Below are positions 46,272 to 53,425 of a stretch of DNA of 64,000 bases, in pieces. Numbering within the stretch: the first letter of the stretch is position 1; every line of letters starts with the position of its first letter. The DNA comes from Sphingomonas glacialis (GTDB lineage: Bacteria > Pseudomonadota > Alphaproteobacteria > Sphingomonadales > Sphingomonadaceae), in NCBI RefSeq assembly GCF_014653575.1, contig NZ_BNAQ01000006.1, forward strand, positions 62,001 to 126,000, given 5' to 3'. The notes beneath the pieces are model-generated. The model was not told the DNA's origin. It made no database searches and was given only the letters and a program-made list of their open reading frames with translations. The position numbers and the translations under genes were made by a program.

Positions 46272-46799
46272 GTGGAAACGATCGGCTTCGGCGGCGGCTG
46301 TCATTGGTGCACCGAGGGCGTATTCCAGGCGCTGCGCGGTGTCGCACAGGTCGACCAGGGCTTCATTCGGTCGGAAGTCCCGTGGGAGGCCGCGGCGGAA
46401 GGCGTGATCGTCGGCTTCGATCCGGCGGTCATCAGCTTGGCGACGCTCATCGAGGTCCATCTCAGGACGCATTCGGCCAACGGGACCTACTCGCCGGGCG
46501 GCCGCTATCGCAGCGCAGTCTATGTTTTCACAGCGGAGCAGCGCGCAGTGGCCGAGATTGCAATCGATCAGTTCGCCAGCGCTTCGCGAGAGGCTCCCCG
46601 AACGCTGGTGCTTGCCTTTGTCGGCTTCGAACCGTCGGCGCCGCGCTATCGCAATTATTATCGGACCGACCCGCAGAGGCCGTTTTGCCGCCGCTATATC
46701 GACCCCAAGCTCGATTTTATCCGGCGTCATTTCACCGACAACGCGCTTCCTGATGCAGCGGCGGCGAGCGCAGACCTGGCTCCGCCGCGAACCGAATAA
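46272..46799 (+). CDS. msrA: peptide-methionine (S)-S-oxide reductase
   Basis: A 175-residue MsrA that repairs oxidised methionine. The catalytic motif is GGGCHWCTEGVF, with C10 as the sulfenic-acid-forming Cys, C13 close by and the conserved Glu two residues on. The GCHWC form differs from E. coli GCFWG but is seen in a subgroup of MsrA proteins. FIRSEVPWEAAAEGVIVGFDP and RTHSANGTYSPGGRYRSAVY hold substrate-binding residues. GTG start with GAGGA 6 nt upstream. There is no signal peptide, so it is cytoplasmic. It lies in the stress-related cluster behind the lipid kinase. Confidence 0.88.
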   Translation: METIGFGGGCHWCTEGVFQALRGVAQVDQGFIRSEVPWEAAAEGVIVGFDPAVISLATLIEVHLRTHSANGTYSPGGRYRSAVYVFTAEQRAVAEIAIDQFASASREAPRTLVLAFVGFEPSAPRYRNYYRTDPQRPFCRRYIDPKLDFIRRHFTDNALPDAAAASADLAPPRTE

Positions 46800-47015
46800 G
46801 GCGATCGACGTCAGTTCGTCACGCTAGGCGCGAAGCAGCACAATTGCGCCTGGCGAACGACCTGTGTCTGGCGGGATCCGCCATCTTGTGGCGGCTCGCA
46901 CCGACAGCGGCTTTGCGCCCGCTGCGCTTCCAGGTGTATTACTCGAATGGCACACGACTTGCAGAGCGACCAGTACGCGGCGCCACGGACGGCCGCCGCA
47001 ACCGGGAGCTTGGAT

Positions 47016-47288
47016 ATGACGGGTATCACAACGATCACGCTTCTTGCCGCGGCGGTATTGCTGACGGGTCAGCCACCCGCGGCCATCGCACGGTCGGGCG
47101 CCACGACGACCGAGGACTACCGCGTGCGGTATGACGCGCGGCGCGACGTCTATTGTGTCCGCTTCTTTGCCGATCCGCCCGCTGCCGATCCGCATCCTGG
47201 TCCATCGATCGACACGTGCCAATCCCGCGACGCCTGGGCGCGCGAGGACGTTCGCATCGACCGGCTGCCGCCGTCTGAGCCGTCGTGA
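47016..47288 (+). CDS. small exported protein, family not recognised
   Basis: A 90-residue protein with a signal peptide (MTGITTITLLAAAVLLTGQ, cleavage near PAAIA) and a mature part of about 65 residues. The mature part has two cysteines (DVYCVRFFA and DTCQSRDAW) that could form a disulfide bond in the periplasm. The ATG at 47016 is preceded by GGGAGC with good spacing; a longer frame from 46947 lacks a signal. I do not recognise a family. It sits alone between msrA and the universal stress gene in the same direction. Confidence 0.6.
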   Translation: MTGITTITLLAAAVLLTGQPPAAIARSGATTTEDYRVRYDARRDVYCVRFFADPPAADPHPGPSIDTCQSRDAWAREDVRIDRLPPSEPS

Positions 47289-47412
47289 TCGCAGTCGCCT
47301 CCGACCCAGCCCGGCGACATGGTTTGCGCGCTGGGCGGACAATCGTCCGTAGAGTCACGTAGAGCGACAGCGCCCCGTCCGGCGCAATATGGCGCCTTCA
47401 ACGGGGGCCGCC

Positions 47413-48228
47413 ATGATCAAGACACTTCTCGCGATTGTCGAAGGGCCCGCCCGGAAATCGGGTTTCATCGACACGGTTCTGACACTCGCCGCGTTCCGGC
47501 AAGCGCATGTCATCTTCGACGTGCTGACCGCGGCCCCGCTACTCTCGGAACAGCTTGCGCCGCTTGGGACGCTCTACACCTTGCCCGGGCAGATCCGGCA
47601 GCTCGCGCAATCGCACGCCGATAGCGTCCGCGCGATGCTGCCGACGGGCGCGCCTGCCGAGGTCGTCTCGCATTTCGACGATGTCGGCTGGATCCCGGGC
47701 GACGTCCGCGCGACCGCCCCGCTTGCGGATCTCGTCGTCTTTGGCCCCGCCGAAACCTGGTCGATCGACTGGCTGCGGCGCCGCACGATCGAGACGCTCC
47801 TGCTGTCGTCGGGCTCGCCGCTGCTGCTGCTGCCATCGGGGCGGTCGCTTCGCGCGATCGACCATGGGGTGTTCGGGTGGAAGCCGGGTCCTGCGGCGAT
47901 GCGCAGCTTGCACCATCTGATCCATCTCGCCGCGCCCGGCGCCCGCATCGACGTCGTCTCGCTCAAGCATGGCTTGGACGACCTGGCCGAGACCGACCTC
48001 GCACCGGTCGTCACGCTGCTCGAGCGGCATGGTTTTTCCGTGACGGGCCATGCGCTCGATCGCTCGGAGAGCGCGCACGACACGCTCACCGGCTTCGCCC
48101 TCGAACACGGGGCCGATCTGCTTGCGGTGGGTGGCTTCGGACACGCCCGCGTCCGTGAAATCCTGCTCGGCGGGGTGACGCGCAGCCTGATCGCCGACCC
48201 GCGCCTGCCCGTCCTGATGGCCCATTGA
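47413..48228 (+). CDS. tandem universal stress protein (UspA family)
   Basis: A 271-residue protein with two UspA-like domains, MIKTLLAIVEG to LLLLPSG (residues 1-140) and HGVFGWKPGPAAMRSLHHL to the end. The second domain ends GADLLAVGGFGHARVREILLGGVTRSLI, which keeps the G-x-x-G-x9-G-S/T-type ATP-binding signature of nucleotide-binding Usp proteins. The first lacks a clear version. Tandem Usp proteins respond to low oxygen and energy stress in many bacteria. It precedes the P-type ATPase gene by 86 bp. Confidence 0.88.
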   Translation: MIKTLLAIVEGPARKSGFIDTVLTLAAFRQAHVIFDVLTAAPLLSEQLAPLGTLYTLPGQIRQLAQSHADSVRAMLPTGAPAEVVSHFDDVGWIPGDVRATAPLADLVVFGPAETWSIDWLRRRTIETLLLSSGSPLLLLPSGRSLRAIDHGVFGWKPGPAAMRSLHHLIHLAAPGARIDVVSLKHGLDDLAETDLAPVVTLLERHGFSVTGHALDRSESAHDTLTGFALEHGADLLAVGGFGHARVREILLGGVTRSLIADPRLPVLMAH

Positions 48229-48314
48229 ATGCGGCACGCAGCGTACGTCACGATCACAGGACGCGTGCAGACCATCCTCGCCGACGATTGCCGCGCGTTA
48301 CGGCACCAGGCGCG

Positions 48315-50861
48315 ATGACCGTTCCACCACGCCACCCCGGCCTTTCAACGGCCGCTGCGGCCGAGCGCCTGGCGAGCGACGGCCCCAACGCGCTGCAAAG
48401 CGCTGGACGGCGATCGATGCTCCGCATCGCGCTCGACGTGTTCCGCGAGCCGATGCTCGTCCTGTTGCTCGCGGGCGGCGTCGCCTATCTGCTGCTCGGC
48501 GACCTTACCGAAGCGCTGATCCTGCTCGCCTTCGCGACCTTCTCGATCGTCGTGACGGTCGTACAGGAGACCCGCACCGAACACGTGCTCGACGCGCTGC
48601 GCGACCTGTCCGCGCCACGCGCGCTCGTCATCCGCGACGGGGTGCGGGTTCGGATCGCGGGCCGCGACGTGGTGCGCGACGATCTGCTCGTGCTCGAACA
48701 GGGCGACCGCGTCGCCGCCGACGCGATGCTGGTCGAGGCCGCCGATCTGCAGGCCGATGAATCGTTGCTGACGGGGGAGTCGCTGCCCGTCGACAAGGTC
48801 GCCGACAGCGAGCAGGATACGGGCGCCGCGCGGCGTCCGGGCGGCGGCGACCAGCCCTATGTCTATTCGGGTTCGCTGGTGACGCGCGGCAGCGGCATCG
48901 CGCGCGTGCTGGCGACCGGGCCGCGCAGCGAGATCGGCAAGATCGGCCAGTCGCTCGCCACGCTCGAGACCGAAGCGCCGCGGCTGCGGCGCGAGACGAC
49001 GCGGATCGTCACGTGGTGCGGGATCGGCGGCGGCGCGGTCGCGCTGCTCGTCGTGCTGCTGTACGGGCTGCTGCGCGGCGGCTGGATCGATGCGGCGCTC
49101 GCCGGGATCGCGATCGGCATGTCGATGCTGCCCGAGGAATTCCCCGTCGTGCTGACGGTGTTTCTCGCGATGGGGGCTTGGCGGATCGGCGCGGTCGGCG
49201 TGCTCACGCGGCGCGCCGCAGCGATCGAGACGCTCGGATCGGCCACCGTGCTGTGCACCGACAAGACCGGCACGCTGACCGAGAACCGGATGTCACTCAC
49301 CGAACTCTGGCTGCCGTCGGGCGAAACGTTCGCACTGCAGCCCGATCTCGCGGTCGGCGCGGCGTATCATGATCTCCTCGCCACCGCCGCACTCGCCAGC
49401 GCGGCCGAGCCGACCGATCCGATGGAACTGGCGTTGCACAGCGCCCGCGCGGCGAACGCGACGACCGCGTCGCTGCCCACAGGCGCCTTGGTCCATGCCT
49501 ATGCGCTGCGACCCGATTTGCTGGCGATGTCGAACGTCTGGGCGGATGGCGATGCCTTGACGATTGCGGCCAAGGGCGCGCCCGAGGCTATTGCTCGCCT
49601 GTGTCATCTGTCGGCGGCCGAACTGGCGGCGATGACGGCCGCTGTCGAGGCGATGGCGGTTCGCGGCATCCGCGTGCTTGCCGTCGCGCGCGCTACGCCG
49701 AAAGACCGGGATTGGGCCGCGACCCAAGGCGACTATGCCTATGCGCTGACCGGCCTCGTCGGCCTTGCCGACCCGATCCGCGCGAGTGTCCCCGACGCAG
49801 TCGCCGAGTGTCGCCGTGCCGGGATCCGCGTCGTGATGATTACCGGCGACTATGCGGCGACCGCGCGCTCGATTGCGCGCCAGGCCGGCATTGCCGAAGG
49901 CGACGTGCTGACCGGCGACGATCTGGCGGCGCTCGACGACGCGGCGTTGGCGGAACGCCTGAAGTCGGTGACGGTGTTCGCGCGCATCATGCCCGAACAG
50001 AAGCTGCGGATCGTCGAGGCGTTCAAGGCGGCAGGCGAAATCGTCGCGATGACCGGCGACGGGGTCAACGACGCGCCATCGCTCAAGGCCGCGCATATCG
50101 GCGTCGCGATGGGCAAGCGCGGCACCGACGTCGCGCGCGAAGCGGCGGCGATCGTGCTGATCGACGACGATTTCGGATCGATCGTGCAATCGGTGCGGCT
50201 CGGCCGGCGGATCTACGACAATCTCCGCAAGGCGATGGCGTTCATCTTCGCGGTGCACGTGCCGATCGCCGGGCTTGCGTTGCTGCCGCTCTTCGCCGGG
50301 CTGCCGATCCTGTTCGGGCCAATCCACATCGCCTTGCTCGAAATGGTGATCGATCCGGTCTGCGCCCTGGTGTTCGAGGCCGAGCGCGACGAGGACAACA
50401 TCATGCGGCGCCCCCCGCGCGATCCCGCCGAAGCGTTGTTCTCGCTGCCGATGATCGTGTGGAGCGTCTTTCAGGGCGGGCTGGCGTTCGCGATGCTCGG
50501 AACAGTCTTCCTGGTCGAGCACCGCTCGGGAATGGGCGAATTCGAACTGCGCGCGCTGATCTTCTTCGCGCTGATCGCCGAGATCGTCGCGCTGATCCTG
50601 GTCAACCGCTCGTTCGGCGCGTCGCTGCGCGATGCCCTGACGCGGCACAACGCCGCACTCCGCTATGTCGCGGGCGCGATCGTGGCGGTGACGGGTTTGA
50701 TCCTGTTCCTGCCAAGAGCGCAGGCGCTGCTCAAGTTCGGATCGATCGGGTGGCGCGACATGGCGCTGGCGCTCGGTCTGGGCTTGCTCCTGCTGGTCTT
50801 GCTCGAGGCGTGCAAACCCTTCGTGCGCTCGGTTACGGCGCGGCTGGCGGCGCGGGCATGA
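48315..50861 (+). CDS. P-type (P2-like) cation-transporting ATPase with PEEFP motif
   Basis: An 848-residue P-type ATPase. Motifs in order: actuator LLTGESLPVDK, membrane motif MLPEEFPVVLTVFLAMGAWR (P273-P277), phosphorylation site D316 in CTDKTGTLTENRM, hinge MTGDGVNDAPSLKAAHIGVAMG, and C-terminal helices with IHIALLEMVIDPVCALVFEAERDE. Order and length fit P2 (Ca2+/Mg2+ type) pumps. The ion-site motif is PEEFP rather than PEGLP, and the later membrane helix has EMVIDP instead of NLVTD, so the ion cannot be assigned. Start at the ATG at 48315. A hairpin follows the gene. It lies behind a universal stress gene. Confidence 0.9.
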   Translation: MTVPPRHPGLSTAAAAERLASDGPNALQSAGRRSMLRIALDVFREPMLVLLLAGGVAYLLLGDLTEALILLAFATFSIVVTVVQETRTEHVLDALRDLSAPRALVIRDGVRVRIAGRDVVRDDLLVLEQGDRVAADAMLVEAADLQADESLLTGESLPVDKVADSEQDTGAARRPGGGDQPYVYSGSLVTRGSGIARVLATGPRSEIGKIGQSLATLETEAPRLRRETTRIVTWCGIGGGAVALLVVLLYGLLRGGWIDAALAGIAIGMSMLPEEFPVVLTVFLAMGAWRIGAVGVLTRRAAAIETLGSATVLCTDKTGTLTENRMSLTELWLPSGETFALQPDLAVGAAYHDLLATAALASAAEPTDPMELALHSARAANATTASLPTGALVHAYALRPDLLAMSNVWADGDALTIAAKGAPEAIARLCHLSAAELAAMTAAVEAMAVRGIRVLAVARATPKDRDWAATQGDYAYALTGLVGLADPIRASVPDAVAECRRAGIRVVMITGDYAATARSIARQAGIAEGDVLTGDDLAALDDAALAERLKSVTVFARIMPEQKLRIVEAFKAAGEIVAMTGDGVNDAPSLKAAHIGVAMGKRGTDVAREAAAIVLIDDDFGSIVQSVRLGRRIYDNLRKAMAFIFAVHVPIAGLALLPLFAGLPILFGPIHIALLEMVIDPVCALVFEAERDEDNIMRRPPRDPAEALFSLPMIVWSVFQGGLAFAMLGTVFLVEHRSGMGEFELRALIFFALIAEIVALILVNRSFGASLRDALTRHNAALRYVAGAIVAVTGLILFLPRAQALLKFGSIGWRDMALALGLGLLLLVLLEACKPFVRSVTARLAARA

Positions 50862-50959
50862 CCGGGCGCCCCGCAGCTGCAAGCTGACGGACCGCTGATC
50901 GCTCCGGACCGAGTATTCGCACTCGGTATCGATCCGGCGCTGGTGTAGGGGAATCGAGC

Positions 50960-50982
50960 GCGCCGCCCATGACGGGCGGCGC
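50960..50982 (+). terminator. hairpin between the P-type ATPase and HNH genes
   Basis: GCGCCGCCC (50960-50968) pairs perfectly with GGGCGGCGC (50974-50982) across a 5-nt loop, 22 bp before the HNH protein start. It probably ends the ATPase transcript; there is no T-run. Confidence 0.5.
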
Positions 50983-51004
50983 AGGCACGGATCCAGAGAG
51001 ACGC

Positions 51005-51343
51005 ATGGCTCGCAAGCACTCGAAACACGGCGGTTACGAAGACCCGATGGGCGAGGAAGAAACGGTTGAGGTGGCACAGCCGTGCTGGCTCTGCGGTCGG
51101 CCGACCGGCAAGACCATCGTCTGGCACCATCCCGTCCCCAAAAGCCGCGGCGGTCGCGATGTCGTGCCGATGCACCCGATCTGCCAGCAGACGGTGACCG
51201 CCAACTTCACCAATTCCGAGCTCGAGCGGCACGGCATGAACGCCGAGGCATTGCTCGCCGAACCTGCGGTGCGCAAGTTCGTCGATTGGGTCGCGAAGAA
51301 GGATCCCGATTTCACCGCCGGCACGACGAAGAAGCAGCGCTGA
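51005..51343 (+). CDS. small HNH-endonuclease-like protein
   Basis: A 112-residue protein with a zinc-finger-like HNH core: CWLCGRPTG, then WHHPVPKSRGGRD, then MHPICQQ (Cys-X2-Cys, His-His, and a later His-X3-Cys). The basic N-terminus (ARKHSKHGG) could bind nucleic acid. HNH domains cut or bind DNA in many settings; here no restriction, phage or toxin neighbour is present. The ATG at 51005 is preceded by AGAGAG and starts the basic region. Similar stand-alone HNH proteins occur in sphingomonads as far as I recall, with no known role. Confidence 0.75.
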   Translation: MARKHSKHGGYEDPMGEEETVEVAQPCWLCGRPTGKTIVWHHPVPKSRGGRDVVPMHPICQQTVTANFTNSELERHGMNAEALLAEPAVRKFVDWVAKKDPDFTAGTTKKQR

Positions 51344-51581
51344 CGGGGGATCGTTGCAAGGCGGCCGGACCTGCAGCGCGCGTCCGACCGGACCACCAGC
51401 TCGGCGCGCGATGCCGCTGGTACACGGCTAGCCCCTGCGATGGCGCGCCAAATTGCCCGCCTGTCGGTGTTTTGGAAGGCGCCAACGGAGCGGAAGGAAC
51501 GCGGGCGCGTTCAACCACGATGACCATCGAACACCCATCGGCCACGGCCAAGGCAAACGCGCTGGCCGGGATGCGGCCGCG

Positions 51582-53357
51582 ATGACCTACGCTCAGGGTC
51601 TGTCCTTCGCCGTGATCGGCGGCGCGGTGGCGATGTTCGTGTGGGGCCGGTTTCGCTACGATCTCATCGCGCTGGTCGCCTTGCTGATCGGCATCGCGAC
51701 CGGCGACGTCCCCGTCAAACAGGCGTTCAGCGGGTTCACCAGCGATGTGGTCGTGATCATCGCCTCGGCCCTGATCGTCAGCGCCGCGATCGCGCGCTCG
51801 GGCGTGATCGAATGGGCGGTGCGACCGCTGATGGGGCGGCTGCACAGCACCGCGACGCAAGTGCCCGCGCTCGCCGGGACGACCGCCTTGCTGTCGATGC
51901 TGACCAAGAATGTCGGTGCGCTGGCGATCATGATGCCGGTCGCGCTGCGGATCGGCCGCAAGACCGAGACTTCGGCATCGTCGCTGTTGATGCCGATGGC
52001 GTTCATGTCGCTGCTCGGCGGATTGGTCACGTTGGTCGGCACATCGACCAACATCATCGTCAGCCAGGTGCGGCAGGACACGCTCGGCAAACCCTTCCAG
52101 ATGTACGATTTCGCGCCGGTCGGGCTCGTGCTGACCGCGCTCGGCTTCGTCTTTGTGAGCTTTGGCTGGCGGCTGCTGCCACGCGACCGCCAGGGACGTG
52201 GCGGGCTGGACAGCATCGCCGCCGAAGCCTCTTATGCAACCGAAGCGAAGGTCCCCGAAAGCCTTCCCGAAGGCATCGCTACCGTCGCCGACCTGGGTCT
52301 TGCCGATGCTGGGGTAAAGCTGCGCGGGATCGTCGGGAGCGACGGTCGTCCGCATGCGGCTTCCGACGACGCCACGCTGGCGCCGGGCACCAGCCTGGTG
52401 CTCGAGGGCGATGACGAAGCGCTCGACCGGCTGTTCGCGCGCGTCCCGCTCGAGCAAGCGCGCGACGTCAAGCAATTGTCGAAGGACGAGCCCAACGAGG
52501 AAATGCGCACCGTCGAGGCGGTGATTCAGCCAGGCTCGTCGCTGATCGGCGAGTCCGCCGAACGCGCGCGGCTACAGGACCGGCACGGCGTCCAGTTGCT
52601 GGGGGTCGGCCGCAGCGATGCGCGGATCACCGAGCGCTTGCGCGACATTCAGCTTCGCGCGGGCGATGTGTTGGTGCTGCGGGCCGGCGAGAACACCCTG
52701 CCCGAGACGATGACCGAGCTCGGGCTGCTCCCGCTGGTCGAACGGATGGTCAAGCTCGGCGACCGGCGCCGGCGCTATGTTCCGGTGATGATCCTCGCCG
52801 TGGCGATGGTTCTGGTCGCGCTCAAGATCGTGCCCGTGGTCAGCGCGTTTTTCGGGGCGGCAGTGCTGATGATCGTGGTCGGGGCGCTGTCGACGCGCGA
52901 GGCCTATGGCGCGCTCGAGCCCGAAGTGCTGGTGCTGATCGGCGCGTTGACCCCGCTCAGCGAAGCCGTGCAGCATAGCGGCGGTACCGGCCTGATCGCG
53001 CATGCGCTGTCGGCGATGTTGCTCGGCATCCCGGCGATGCTCGCGCTCGGCGTCATCATGGTCGCGGCGATGGCCTGCTCGCCTTTTCTGCACAACGCGC
53101 CGACGGTCCTGGTGCTCGCGCCGATCGCGGTCGGCGTGGCGAGCGGCCTCCACCTCAACCCCGACCCGTTCCTGATGGCGGTGGCGACCGGCGCCGGCTG
53201 CGATTTCCTCACCCCGATCGGGCACCAGTGCAACACGCTGGTGATGGGCCCCGGCGGCTATCGCTTCGGGGATTATTGGAAGCTCGGCCTGCCCTTGTCC
53301 GTCCTGGTGATCCTGGTCGGGACGCCGCTGATCGCGTTGGTGTGGCATCTGGGCTAG
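51582..53357 (+). CDS. SLC13/CitT-like anion permease with TrkA-C domains
   Basis: A 591-residue transporter. N-terminal helices (FAVIGGAVAMFVWGRFRYDLIALVALLIGIATGD) lead to a hairpin with SGFTSDVVVIIASALIVSAAI and LVTLVGTSTNIIVSQ, the SLC13/ArsB-like substrate motif. The middle (about residues 200-400) is cytosolic and holds two TrkA-C (RCK_C)-like domains, LRGIVGSDGRPHAASDDATLAPGTSLVLEG and EAVIQPGSSLIGES...DVLVLRAG. C-terminal helices end with the second GCDFLTPIGHQCNTLVMGPGGY motif. Such proteins move sulfate, phosphate-like or dicarboxylate anions. The ATG at 51582 begins the first helix. Confidence 0.87.
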   Translation: MTYAQGLSFAVIGGAVAMFVWGRFRYDLIALVALLIGIATGDVPVKQAFSGFTSDVVVIIASALIVSAAIARSGVIEWAVRPLMGRLHSTATQVPALAGTTALLSMLTKNVGALAIMMPVALRIGRKTETSASSLLMPMAFMSLLGGLVTLVGTSTNIIVSQVRQDTLGKPFQMYDFAPVGLVLTALGFVFVSFGWRLLPRDRQGRGGLDSIAAEASYATEAKVPESLPEGIATVADLGLADAGVKLRGIVGSDGRPHAASDDATLAPGTSLVLEGDDEALDRLFARVPLEQARDVKQLSKDEPNEEMRTVEAVIQPGSSLIGESAERARLQDRHGVQLLGVGRSDARITERLRDIQLRAGDVLVLRAGENTLPETMTELGLLPLVERMVKLGDRRRRYVPVMILAVAMVLVALKIVPVVSAFFGAAVLMIVVGALSTREAYGALEPEVLVLIGALTPLSEAVQHSGGTGLIAHALSAMLLGIPAMLALGVIMVAAMACSPFLHNAPTVLVLAPIAVGVASGLHLNPDPFLMAVATGAGCDFLTPIGHQCNTLVMGPGGYRFGDYWKLGLPLSVLVILVGTPLIALVWHLG

Positions 53358-53425
53358 CGCACGGTACGAACCGCCAAAACCCGCGGATTTGTTGACACAT
53401 GCCGACCGCGTTGCAAAGGGTTGCC

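Noticed and set aside
46272..46310. MsrA as inactive because of GCHWC instead of GCFWG
   Set aside because: The catalytic Cys and the following Glu are retained, and this variant occurs in a recognised MsrA subgroup, so loss of function is not supported.
53358..53425. A ParE toxin gene to accompany the ParD-like domain
   Set aside because: No short reading frame with ParE features lies upstream, and the downstream side holds only the kinase and the BLUF remnant.
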